This document shows, piece by piece, positions 11,778 through 21,942 of a stretch of DNA of 64,000 nt. The notes below the pieces were generated by a model. The model was not told the DNA's origin and did not search any database. It saw nothing but the letters and a program-made list of their open reading frames with translations. How positions within the stretch are numbered: position 1 is the stretch's first letter; every line of letters starts with the position of its first letter. The stretch is from Cynocephalus volans (lineage: Eukaryota; Chordata; Mammalia; Dermoptera; Cynocephalidae), in assembly GCF_027409185.1 (NCBI RefSeq), contig NC_084460.1, positions 145,312,569 through 145,376,568 on the forward strand, written 5' to 3'. The translations under genes were made by a program, and so were the position numbers.

Positions 11778-12022
11778 ACCTGTGGGAACAGGGCACCCCT
11801 TCTGCACTGACTTCCAGAAAATGGTTCTCCGTTCCTCCCTGAGGACACCGTGTTGGATGAGAGGAGTTTGAGAGAAGAATGAACCAAGCTGTATCCTTCC
11901 CCTCCCCTGTCAGCCCTGGAGGGAAAGGGCATTTTCTTTTTCACCTTTGGAAGACGTTGTGGGTCTGTCTTTAAATGGTTAACAAAAAAAAAAAAAAAAA
12001 ATTATATATATAAAAAAAAAAC
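11778..12022 (+). mobile_element. Unidentified poly(A)-terminated insertion in the MLT1-like LTR
   Basis: About 245 bp present in A and B (60,797-61,037) but not in the matching LTR of C. It ends in an A-run, a short TA repeat and another A-run (about 11,982-12,019), the signature of L1-mediated retroposition. The body is not recognised as a SINE. It could be a fragment of a processed transcript. No clear target-site duplication was found. Confidence 0.5.
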
Positions 12023-12276
12023 CATAGGCACAGAGAGATGGAGGAAGGGCCCATGAGCCAAAGTATGTGGGGGCCCTCTAGAAGCTGTAAAAGAAAAGGA
12101 AACAAATTCTCTTCCGGAGCCTACAGAAAGAAATGCAGCCCCACCAACACCTTGACTACAGCCCAGTGAGATTCATGTCAGATTTCTGCACTCCAGGACT
12201 ACCATAATACATTTGTGTTGTTTAAACCACTAAGTTTATAGTAATTTGTTACAACATCAACAGAAAACACACTATC

Positions 12277-13904
12277 CCGTGCCTACCTAAATTGCCTCTC
12301 CCCTTTCCGAATCCCCATCCTCTCCAAAGGGGGAAATTAAAACCCACACCTGATTCTTACCGACCACTGCCATCTTCTGATTTTTCTCATAATCTCCCCA
12401 GGAGAGAATAAATGGACTTTGCCCCCTATTACTGCATCATCAATTCCTGCTTCTGACAGAGAAGCTAGCTTAAGTTCTTCTAGTCAAAGTCAGAAAGACC
12501 AGAAAAAGTCAGTCCCCAAAACCTAGTGAAAGATGTACAGATACCAAAGAAGGACATAAATGATTTAAAAGTCTACTCATAAGGCAAGTACTAGCATTTT
12601 CCCACCTCAAAAATCATGAAAAAAAATACGTTATAGCAGGAAATAAAATTTTGATTGTTTAATATTTGCAATAATATTGTCCCAATTGACTATACAACCT
12701 CCTGTGGCTGCTCTCTTCCTGGGGTGTTGAGAGGATGACAGCCCTGCTCTGTATAAATTTGGCTGAGAAAAGCATATAGAATGTAGTACACTGCTGGGTC
12801 ACACCATAATTTAGTAGGGATTTCTCTTAAAATAATAAAGGTTCATAGGTGACAGAAAAGTCACCTATGAACTGTATTGACATGCAGCAGTCATATAGCA
12901 CACTGAAGAAAACGGAGAAAGTTTTGCCACTGGGATTGATGAGGCTTGACGGAGATAAGAAATTCTACAGAGATTCTGCAACCACAGGGAGTGACCTGCT
13001 CAGAATGGACGCCACACAGCAGAAGGCACAGCTCAGATGCAGTGAGAGAACCAAGTTCTAAGGAAACTGAGCCCAAAACAAACTGTGCCTGAGGCAAGTC
13101 TGCCCCACCTTGATTGGATTATTGGGTTATAGAACTTAAGAAATTGCTATTTCTTTAAATTAAAAAAAAAAAAAAAAACAGGCAGGGGCGAAAGGAACGT
13201 ATGTGTATGGGAAAAACTTTTGTTTTCTTTACAGTATCTATTAGGAATAAGTAATCAAGTCAGAAGCCCAAAGCGTGACCACTCACAAAAGGGCCAGACA
13301 GAAAACAAACACTTTCAGTAAGGAGAGAAATCAACTTAATTTATTTAATTGACAGCTGACCAAGGACATCTGCTATATCAAGTAGTGATCAATTTCAGAA
13401 AAAAACCCTATTCACATTACATGTGTGTGTCACAAATGAGATTCTCAGTAGGATTATTTAATAAATTAAAAGTAGAAGTTTTGGAAGAACTCAGAAACAT
13501 TCTAATTATATTGCGGAAATTTACTTTACATTACTATAGCATTTTATCAGCACCACACTCTCCCAATGTTACTAACACGTTTTAGTTGTTACATTTATAT
13601 ATCTTTCAATGAAGGCAATAAAAGTATGTCATTTTCAAAAATTACTTATAATCCCCACAGAAATATTCATTTTAAATATTTTAAGAGAATATATGTTGTC
13701 ATATTTAGTCTAACAATATTATTTTAATTTACATACTGTTTGGATCATTGTAAATATCTATTGAAGAGAAAATTTGAAAAAGGCCTTGCTCAAGAATTAT
13801 TTAGTAGTGCATCAATACTTTTTTAAAACAAGGATTTCTACAGGCTGAATCTTTCCTTAAAAGAATATAAGTAAAAGAGTTTTAAAATGTTTACATCTGG
13901 AAAA
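12277..13904. other. Unit A non-coding sequence upstream of the L1 insertion
   Basis: Matches unit B 61,292-62,920 closely and unit C 41,200-43,020 more distantly. Contains an A-run at 13,162-13,178. No gene recognised. The open frames at 12,849-13,061 and 13,349-13,585 are conserved only because the duplication is recent. Confidence 0.6.
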
Positions 13905-13919
13905 CAAGGGTTCATTTAT
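13905..13919 (+). repeat. L1 target-site duplication, left copy
   Basis: CAAGGGTTCATTTAT, repeated exactly at 20,712-20,726 on the other side of the L1. Unit B has a single version with one base different at 62,921-62,935. Confidence 0.95.
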
Positions 13920-14116
13920 TTTTTTTTTTATTTTTATTTTTTTTGCTATTTATAAATTTTATTTTGTCGATATACATTGTAGCTGATTATTGCTCCCCAT
14001 CACCAAAACCTCCCTCCCTTCTCCCTCCCCCCTCCCCCCCAACAATGTCCTTTCTGTTTGCTTGTTGTATCAACTTCAAATAATTGTTGTTGTTATATCT
14101 TCTTCCCCCCCCCCCG

Positions 14117-14152
<36 letters not shown>

Positions 14153-14166
14153 TTATATATTAATTT

Positions 14167-17100
14167 TTAGCTCCCTCCAATAAGTGAGAACATGTGGTAT
14201 TTCTCTTTCTGTGCCTGACTTGTTTCACTTAATATAATTCTCTCAAGGTCCATCCATGTTGTTGCAAATGGCAGTATTTCATTCGTTTTTATAGCTGAGT
14301 AGTATTCCATTGTGTAGATGTACCACATTTTCCGTATCCACTCATCTGATGATGGGCATTTGGGCTGGTTCCAACTCTTGGCTATTGTAAAGAGTGCTGC
14401 GATGAACATTGGGGAACAGGTATACCTTCGACTTGATGATTTCCATTCCTCTGGGTATATTCCCAACAGTGGGATGGCTGGGTCGTATGGTAGATCTATT
14501 TGCAATTGTTTAAGGAACCTCCATACCATTTTCCATAGAGGCTGCACCATTTTGCAGTCCCACCAACAATGTATGAGAGTTCCTTTTTCTCCGCAGCCTC
14601 GCCAGCATTTATCGTTCACAGTCTTTTGGATTTTAGCCATCCTAACTGGGGTTAGATGGTATCTCAATGTGGTTTTGATTTGCATTTCCCGGATGCTGAG
14701 TGATGTTGAGCATTTTTTCATATGTCTGTTGGCCATTTGGATATCTTCCTTAGAGAAATGCCTACTTAGCTCTTTTGCCCATTTTTTAATTGGGTTGCTT
14801 GTTTTCTTCTTGTAAAGTTGTTTGAGTTCCTTATATATTCTGGATATTAATCCTTTGTCAGATGTATATTTTGCAAATATTTTCTCCCACTCTGTTGGTT
14901 GTCTTTTAACTCTTTTAATTGTTTCTTTTGCTGTGCAGAAGCTTTTTAGTTTGATATAATCCCATTTGTTTATTTTTCCTTTGGTTGCCCGTGCTTTTGG
15001 GGTCGTATTCATGAAGTCTGTGCCCAGTCCTATTTCCTGAAGTGTTTCCCCTATGTTTTCTTTAAGAAGTTTTATTGTCTCAGGGTGTATATTTAAATCC
15101 TTAATCCATTTTGAGTTGATTTTAGTATACGGTGAGAGGTATGGATCTAGTTTCATTCTCCTGCATATCGATATCCAGTTTTCCCAGCACCACTTGCTGA
15201 AGAGGCAGTCCCTTCCCCAGTGAATAGGCTTGGTGCCTTTGTCAAAGATCAGATGGCAGTAAGTGTGTGGGTTGATTTCTGGATTCTCTATTCTATTCCA
15301 TTGGTCAGTGTGTCTGTTTTTATGCCAGTACCATACTGTTTTGGTTATTATAGCTTTGTAGTATAGCTTAAAGTCAGGTAGTGTTATGCCTCCAGCTTTA
15401 TTTTTTTTGCTGAGCATTGCTTTGGCTATTCGTGGTCTTTTATTGTTCCATATAAATGTCTGAATAGTTTTTTCCATTTCTGAGAAAAATGTCTTTGGAA
15501 TTTTGATGGGGATTGCATTGAATTTGTATATCACTTTGGGTAGTATGGACATTTTCACTATGTTGATTCTTCCAATCCAAGAGCATGGAATATCTTTCCA
15601 TCTTCTTGTATCCTCTCTAATTTCTCTCAGCAGTGGTTTGTAGTTCTCATTATAAGATTTTTCACCTCCTTGGTTAACTCAATTCCTAAGTATTTTATTT
15701 TTATGGTGGCTATTGTAAATGGGCAGGCTTTCTTGATTTCTCCTTCTGCATGTTCACTATTGGAGAAAATAAATGCTACTGATTTTTGTGTGTTGATTTT
15801 GTATCCTGCTACTGTGCTAAAATCATTTATCAATTCCAACAGTTTTTTTGTAGAGGTTTTAGGCTGTTCGATATATAGGATCATGTCATCTGCAAACAGG
15901 GACAGTTTGACTTCATCTTTTCCAATCTGGATGCCCTTTATTTCCTTCTCTTCTCTGATTGCTCTGGCTAGTACTTCCAACACTATGTTGAATAGGAGTG
16001 GTGAGAGTGGGCATCCTTGTCTAGTGCCTGTTCTTAAAGGAAAAGCTTTCAGCTTTTCCCCATTCAGGATGATATTGGCAGTGGGTTTGTCATATATGGC
16101 TTTAATTATGTTGAGATACTTTCCCTCTATACCTAACTTATAGAGGGTCTTTGTCATGAATGAGTGCTGAACTTTATCAAATGCTTTTTCAGCGTCTATA
16201 GAGATGATCATATGGTCCTTGTGTTTGAGTTTATTAATATGGTGTATCACATTTATTGATTTGCGTATGTTGAACCAACCTTGCATCCCTGGGATGAATC
16301 CCACTTGATCGTGATGAATAATTTTTCGTATGTGTTGCTGTATTCTGTTTGCTAGTATTTTAGTGAGGATTTTTGCATCTATATTCATCAAGGATATCGG
16401 CCTGTAGTTTTCTTTTTTGGTTATATCTTTACCTGGTTTTGGTATCAGGATGATGTTTGCTTCATAGAATGAGTTTGGGAGATTTGCGTCCGTTTCAATC
16501 TTTTGGAATAGTTTGTAAAGAATCGGTGTCAATTCCTCTTTGAATGTTTGGTAAAATTCTGCTGTGAATCCATCTGGTCCTGGGCTTTTCTTTGTTGGGA
16601 GCCTTCTGATAACAGCTTCAATCTCCTTTATTGTTATTGGTCTGTTCAGATTTTCTACGTCTTCACGGTTCAGTTTTGGGAGCTTGTGTGTGTCCAGAAA
16701 TTTATCCATTTCCTCCAGATTTTCAAATTTGTTGGCGTACAGTTGTTTATAGTAGTCTCGAATGATTCCTTGTATTTCAGATGAATCAGTTGTAATATCG
16801 CCTTTTTCATTTCTAATTTTTGTTATTTGAGTCTTCTCTCTTCTTTTTTTTGTTAGCCATGCTAATGGTTTGTCAATTTTATTTATCTTTTCAAAAAACC
16901 AACTTTTTGATTCATTGATCTTTTGAATTGTTTTTTGGTTTTCAATTTCATTCAGTTCTGCTCTGATCTTAATGATTTCTTTCCGTCTGCTAACTTTAGG
17001 ATTGGATTGTTCTTGTTTTTCTAGTTCTTTAAGGTGAAGTGTTAGGTTGTTCACTTGCCATCTTTCCATTCTTCTGAAGTGAGCATTTAATGCAATAAAT

Positions 17101-17992
17101 TTTCCCCTCAATACTGCTTTTGCAGTATCCCACAGGTTTTGGTATGATGTATCATTGTTTTCATTAGTTTCAATAAACTTTTTGATTTCCTGCTTGATTT
17201 CTTCTTGGACCCATATGTCATTAAGTAGAATGCTGTTTAATTTCCATGTGTTTGTATAGTTTCCAGAGTTTTGTTTGTTATTAATTTCTAGTTTTAATCC
17301 ATTGTGGTCTGAGAAGATACATGGGATAATTCCAATTTTTTTGAATTTATTGAGACTTGATTTGTGACCTAATATGTGATCTATCCTGGAGAATGATCCA
17401 TGTGCTGATGAGAAGAATGAATATTCTGAGGTTGTTGGGTGGAATGTTCTGTAGATATCTGCCAATTCCAATTGGTCTAGAGTCTTGTTTAGATCTTGTG
17501 TTTCTCTACTGATTCTTTGCCTAGATGATCTGTCTAATATTGACAGTGGAGTGTTCAGGTCCCCTGCTATTATGGGATTAGTGTCTATTTCCTTCTTTAG
17601 GTCTAATAGAGTTTGTTTTATAAATCTGGCTGCTCCAACATTGGGTGCGTACATATTTATGATTGTTATGTCTTCTTGATGGATCAGTCCTTTTATCATT
17701 AAGTAGTGTCCCTCATTGTCTCTTTTTATGGTTTTTAGTTTAAAGTCTATTTTGTCAGATATAAGAATAGCCACTCCAGCTCGTTTTTCTTTTCTGTTTG
17801 CATGGTAAATCTTTTTCCATCCTTTCACTCTTAGTCTGTGTGAATCTTTATGGGTGAGGTGGGTCTCTTGTAGGCAGCATAAGTTGGGTCCTGCTTTTTG
17901 ATCCAGTCAGCCAGTCTGTGTCTTTTAATTGGGGAATTTAAGCCTTTAACATTAAGAGTTGTTATTGAAAGGTGTTGATTTATTCCTAGCAT
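14167..17992 (-). pseudogene. L1 ORF2: L1 ORF2p (endonuclease-reverse transcriptase), two frameshifts
   Basis: ORF2 starts at the ATG at 17,992-17,990 (MLGINQHLSITTLNVKGLNS) and spans about 1,275 codons, the usual L1 ORF2p length. Domains in order: an APE-type endonuclease (QETH, GDLNT, SDHNGLK blocks), a reverse transcriptase with the catalytic FADD in [11 protein letters not shown] (roughly residue 700), and a C-terminal Cys-rich [18 protein letters not shown] block. The protein nicks target DNA and primes reverse transcription of its own RNA. Reading is broken by a one-base deletion near 17,880 (about codon 38, where older copies read DPTICC) and another near 15,653 (after residues VKN). 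The middle frame runs to 15,627 and the last from upstream of 15,558 to the stop at 14,167. No other disabling change was seen. Confidence 0.95.
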
Positions 17993-18179
17993 TTTATTGG
18001 TTGTTTGGTTGTCTTAGGTGTCTTTTGTTCCTTGCTTTCTGATTTACTGTTTGGTTTCTTTGTTTGTTGGTTCCTTAGGTTGTAGATAGTGTTTTTGTTA
18101 GCTTGTTTTCTCTTCATGAATGCCATTTTTATTGTACTAGCGGGTTTTGATTTTTCTTGGGTTTTTATGGCAGTGGTAG

Positions 18180-19142
18180 TTATTTTTCAGGAACCAAACC
18201 CAGTACTCCCTTGAGGATTTCTTGTAAGGGTGGTCTTGTGGTAGTGAACTCCCGCAGTTTTTGTTTGTCTGAGAAATATACTATTTGCCCCTCATTTCGG
18301 AAGGATAGCCTTGCAGGGTAGAGTATTCTTGGCTGGCAATCTTTGTCTTTTAGTATTTTGAAAATATCATCCCATTCCTTTCTAGCTTTTAGGGTTTGTG
18401 ATGAAAAGTCTGATGTTAACCTGATTGGGGCTCCCTTATAGGTGATTTGACGCTTCTCTCTTGCAGCTTTTAAGATTCTCTCTTTGTCTCTGAGTTTTGC
18501 CAATTTGACTATGACATGTCTTGGAGAAGGCCTTTTTGGGTTGAATACGTTTGGAAATCGTTGAGCTTCCTGGATCTGAAGATCAGTGATTTTTCCTATA
18601 CCTGGGAAGTTTTCTGCCACTATTTTGTTGAATATGTTTTCAATGGAATCTCCATTTTCCTCCCCTTCTGGAATACCCATGACTCGGATATTTGAGCGCT
18701 TGAGGTTGTCTGATATCTCTCTCAGATTTTCTTCCATGTCCTTGATTCTTTTTTCTTTCTTTTTGTCTGCTTGTGTTATTTCAAACAGCCCATCTTCAAG
18801 TTGAGAGGTTCTCTCTTCAACTTCGACAAGCCTGCTGGTTAAACTCTCCGTTGTGTTTTTTATTTCGCTGAATAACTTCTTCAGTTCAGCAAGTTCTGCT
18901 ACATTTTTTTTCAGGACATTGATTTCCTTGTATATTTCCTCTTTCAGATCCTGTATACTTTTCCTCATTTCATCATGATGTCTAGCTGAGTTTTCTTGTA
19001 TCTCATTCAGTTTCCTTAGAATTATCACTCGAAATTCCTTGTCAGTTATTTCAAGGGCTTCTTGTTCTATAGGATCTAGAGTATGAGATTTATTAACTTT
19101 TGGTGGTGTACTTTCTTGATTTTTTGTATTTCTGGTGTCTTT
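18180..19142 (-). CDS. L1 ORF1: L1 ORF1p (RNA-binding chaperone), start codon unclear
   Basis: An open frame of about 320 residues, similar to typical L1 ORF1p length. The N-terminal half is a coiled coil that drives trimerisation (heptads such as IQDLKEEIYKEINVLKKN and LTSRLVEVEERTSQLED). An RRM-like domain follows, with NIRVMGIPEGEENGDSIEN. The C-terminal domain has the hallmark RHVIVKLAKLRDKERILKAA and a TTRPPLQEIL end. ORF1p coats L1 RNA in the RNP. The frame is open from after a TAA at 19,145-19,143 to the stop at 18,180. It contains no ATG before the coiled coil, and the codon at 19,028 is GTG. The true start is therefore lost or displaced by an upstream mutation. It lies about 187 bp upstream of ORF2. 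Confidence 0.88.
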   Translation of the reverse strand, partial: KDTRNTKNQESTPPKVNKSHTLDPIEQEALEITDKEFRVIILRKLNEIQENSARHHDEMRKSIQDLKEEIYKEINVLKKNVAELAELKKLFSEIKNTTESLTSRLVEVEERTSQLEDGLFEITQADKKKEKRIKDMEENLREISDNLKRSNIRVMGIPEGEENGDSIENIFNKIVAENFPGIGKITDLQIQEAQRFPNVFNPKRPSPRHVIVKLAKLRDKERILKAAREKRQITYKGAPIRLTSDFSSQTLKARKEWDDIFKILKDKDCQPRILYPARLSFRNEGQIVYFSDKQKLREFTTTRPPLQEILKGVLGLVPEK

Positions 19143-20711
19143 TTATTGGTGTTTATTCACTGTGGCAGGGGGTTTCACAGTCCACCGGTTTAAGACTAAT
19201 GACTAACTAGGATGTTGCTGTGGTTGACAATTTGGTATGGCTCCCGCTGTGACTGCTCAGTTGGCCTCTAGTGTCTTGTGTGTGTGGTTGCCTCGGGTCT
19301 TGGGCTTCTCCGGGGAGCCACCTTTCTGGTCAGCTTGTACTCTGCTGGGCTGGTGGATCACGTACCACAGGGTGTGTGATCTCTGTTGAGCTTTCACTTT
19401 CTGTACAGGACTTCTCCCCGTTCCGTGTGCTCTGGCCCAGGCTGTTAGATCGTGCAGTGGCGACCCCACCGGGTGTGTGGTTCCTGTCGAGTCTCCGCCT
19501 CCCTGGCCGCACGTCTCCCCCCTCTGTGTACACTGTGCTGGGCTGGGGCGTGTCTTCTGCACCCCTCGTCTATCAGCTGGGCCTTCAAGACCCTGCTCAG
19601 CACCGCCTCGCCCAGGAAGTCTACCAGGTTTCTGCTAGGCACAGACGACCGGTCTCTCTGGGTGCCTTTGTAGCACTGTGTAGATCTTTCTCGGGTCTTG
19701 TTCACCTTTGTATCCCGCCGGTATAAACCGAGTCTAGTGCCCGCCTGCAGCCTGCTCTCCGGCAGGTTCAAGCGGACCTGGGAACTCTCCTACCACACTA
19801 TTCCCAACCAGAAATTCGTTAGGCTTTTTTCCAAACTGGTGGTCGCAGAGATGGTATCTGCCTCCCAGTAACAGGAAGTTTACCGGGGCGGAGTCCAGGG
19901 TGTGGTGGAGTGACAGTCGGCCCTCCCGTACTTCCTAGCCCTCCCAAGACTGGTCGGGATGCCCCACACCCCCAGCCCTGCCAGAGAACCGCGGAGGGAG
20001 TGGGAGAGGAGGTCGGCCCGCAGGGTCCGGAAAGCCCCGCGCCAGGCCAAGCAAATGGGCTCAGTGATGGCCGAGCAGGGCGGAGCTGCCCGCACCTGGG
20101 AAAATGGAGGCAGCACTGGGGCAGTGACTGGCCTGGTGGTGCAGGCGGAAGCCGCGTGGGCATCCACCCCCCCGAACAGAGCTGTGCCAGGGATCACTCA
20201 CAGTGCTGTGCCAGGTCGGGCGCTCGCTCTGTCTCTGGTTTGTTGCCTTCCGTGTTCTCGGCGCTGCCGCCTCGGGCTGTTCAGTCGCGGCGCCGCTCGG
20301 GCGCTCCCAGGAATCTTCTTTAATGCCGGTCTGAAACCTCGAATCCTGAATAGGGCAGCTGGCCGCCTTCTTCAGCGCGGCCCCGGTCTCCGGGATCCTG
20401 GCTGCATCCACAGCAGCCCTGGCGCCGTGTTCCCTGTTTCAAGACTCACTTTTGCAGCTAAGAATCAGTTCTTTTCCTGCTCCACACTTCAAAGCTGTTG
20501 CCTGTAAATGAGGCAGCCTCTCCTGCCGGGGGCAAAGTGGCGTTGAGCCCCCACGACCGGCCAGCAGCAGCAGTCCTCCCTTAAGAGATGGCCAGAGGAA
20601 GGTCCACAAGTTTCCCGGCTGCCTGAGGCCCAGTGGCCACCTTTTCCACCTCAGCTACTCCGCGCCAGCCGCCGCAGCCGCCGCCATCTTGACTCAATCA
20701 CCCTTATTTTC
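19143..20711 (-). promoter_or_regulatory. L1 5' UTR / internal promoter, CpG-rich
   Basis: About 1.57 kb, much richer in GC and CpG than its surroundings. It occupies the position of the L1 internal promoter, which drives RNA polymerase II transcription from the element's first base. Open frames here on both strands (up to about 180 codons) follow base composition and show no domain. Diverged near-100 bp repeats appear around 19,265-19,550. No host gene is supported. Confidence 0.85.
20680..20691 (-). promoter_or_regulatory. YY1-like site at the L1 5' end
   Basis: The minus strand reads CAAGATGGCGGC within the first 35 bases of the element. This matches the YY1 core (AAGATGGCGGC). In human L1 a YY1 site in the same place sets accurate transcription initiation, so the same role is inferred here. 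Confidence 0.7.
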
Positions 20712-20726
20712 CAAGGGTTCATTTAT
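20712..20726 (+). repeat. L1 target-site duplication, right copy
   Basis: Exact 15 bp repeat of 13,905-13,919. Unit A sequence resumes here and continues collinearly with unit B from 62,936. Confidence 0.95.
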
Positions 20727-21006
20727 GTTACAAAGGATTGGCAATTTGGTGATTGCAGTTTTCAGTTTTATTCTTAAGTATGGATTGTAAACAAATAAGT
20801 GGAGTCAGTCTTTAAAGTGCTTATTAACTATCTTGATGATCATAATTAATAACTAAAACAAGCATATCTAGTATAAATATTTTTATTCATTCATTTAACA
20901 ATATATTAGGTCCCTACTATGTGCAAAACACAAGACTGGATAGTATAATTTATTTAAACAGAGAGAAAATGAAAAGAATCATGGAAGTTTTCCTGAAAAA
21001 ATTTTA

Positions 21007-21942
21007 TTACTTTATCGCTTTTCTCAGTGCACCTAAAACTTCTTTGTTTCTTAGGCTGTAAATAAAGGGGTTTAGCAGGGGAATTATAATAGTGTAGAAC
21101 AGTGCATACATTTTATCCTGGTATTTATCTCGGCCAGACCCAGGACGTACATGCATGAAGAAGAGCGTGCCATAGAACAAGGAGACAGAGAGCAGATAGG
21201 CACAGCGTGTGGAGAAGGCTTTGCTTCTGCCTTTCTCAGGCTTCTTTTTCAGGATGGCATAGAGGACACGGTTATAAGAAACTATGATGGTCATAAAAGT
21301 AAAAGCTTGTATAAAAGTAGCAAAAATAAAAAGTACTAATGCATTAATAGAAGTGTCAGTACAAGAAATTGTATATAGTAACAAGATCTCACAGGAGAGA
21401 TGATGTATTATATTGGACCTGCAGAAGGTTAATCTAAACAATAATTCTACATGAATTATGGGATATAGAAAACCAATTGCATATGAAATACTTATCAACC
21501 ATGTGCAGAGTATGCTGAACATCACCACTGGGTAAAGTAAGGGGTTACCTATGGCTACATAGCGGTCATAGGACATTGCTACCAGAAGGAAACATTCTGT
21601 GTTTGCACTAGAAGCAAAAATATAAAACTGGGTGATGCACTCAGCCAGAGGTATCATATGATACTCAGATAAAAAATTTACAAGCCACTTGGGAGTCACC
21701 GAGGATGAAGACCAATCATCTGCAAAGGCTAAACTGCCAAGGAACAAGTACATGGGGGTGTGAAGGTGAGGGTCCCTCCAGATGACAGCAATCAGTCCAA
21801 GGTTGCCCACCATGGTGATGAGGTAGACCACGAAGAACACCAGGAACAGGGGCAGCTGCAGCTCTGGATGATCTGTTAGTCCTGTGAGGACAAACTCCGT
21901 AACCTGTGTCTTGTGTGAATCATATTTACTCAGACTGATCAC
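21007..21942 (-). pseudogene. Olfactory receptor family 5 (OR5H/OR5AC-like), open frame without in-frame start
   Basis: The frame encodes a nearly complete class II OR: GN in TM1, [32 protein letters not shown] at the end of TM3, and NPFIYSLRN in TM7. The codon at 21,942 is GTG and lies in the splice-acceptor exon (CTCTCATTGCAG before it). The ATG at the position used by the paralogue at 44,201 is out of frame here, because 4 bases net are missing before the VTEF block, and it stops after about 15 codons. The first in-frame ATG is residue 44, inside TM1. The N-terminal Asn-X-Thr sequon is also gone. Usual residues are altered: KAFSTRCAY for KAFSTCCAH, and DRYVAIG for DRYVAIC. Most likely a pseudogene. 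Rescue by an alternative upstream exon cannot be excluded. Confidence 0.85.

Larger units (their letters stand above)
11441..12276 (+). mobile_element. MLT1-like (ERVL-MaLR) LTR, interrupted
   Basis: Starts TGTAATGGGCAGAATAATG and ends near CAACAGAAAACACACTA, with the usual MaLR landmarks between (CCCCAGAACCTGTGACTATG, GGATTATCTGAGTGAGCCCA, CTCTAGAAGCTGTAAAAG, CACCTTGACTACAGCCCAGT). Two later insertions enlarge it: a SINE at 11,588-11,686 and a poly(A)-ended piece at 11,778-12,022. The orthologous LTR is present in units B and C, so it predates the duplications. Confidence 0.8.
13920..20711 (-). mobile_element. Full-length L1 retrotransposon, recent insertion
   Basis: Complete 6,792 bp L1 on the minus strand. 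The 5' end is at 20,711 and a long CpG-rich 5' UTR follows (about 20,711-19,143). ORF1 is at 19,142-18,180 and ORF2 at 17,992-14,167. The 3' UTR has a (GT)n tract at 14,120-14,148 (seen from the plus strand) and a C-rich strand equivalent to a G-rich polypurine tract at 14,008-14,041. A poly(A) tail abuts the left target-site duplication. A 15 bp perfect target duplication and an empty site in unit B prove insertion after the A/B duplication. Two single-base deletions break ORF2. A close relative is at 27,178-28,495. Confidence 0.97.

Noticed and set aside
12849-13061. 70-codon open frame identical in units A and B.
   Set aside because: No domain and no conservation as coding sequence in unit C. 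Identity is explained by recent duplication.
14167-17828. Two long minus-strand frames of 463 and 733 codons looking like host genes.
   Set aside because: They are the two main pieces of L1 ORF2p, separated by a frameshift.
19271-20507. Several long overlapping open frames in a GC-rich region, up to about 182 codons, on both strands.
   Set aside because: They lie inside the CpG-rich 5' UTR of the L1 at 13,920-20,711, overlap on both strands and show no domains. High GC alone lengthens frames.
21007-21942. Intact 311 aa OR starting at 21,942.
   Set aside because: The codon is GTG within the splice-acceptor exon, and the nearby ATG is out of frame. Called as a pseudogene instead.
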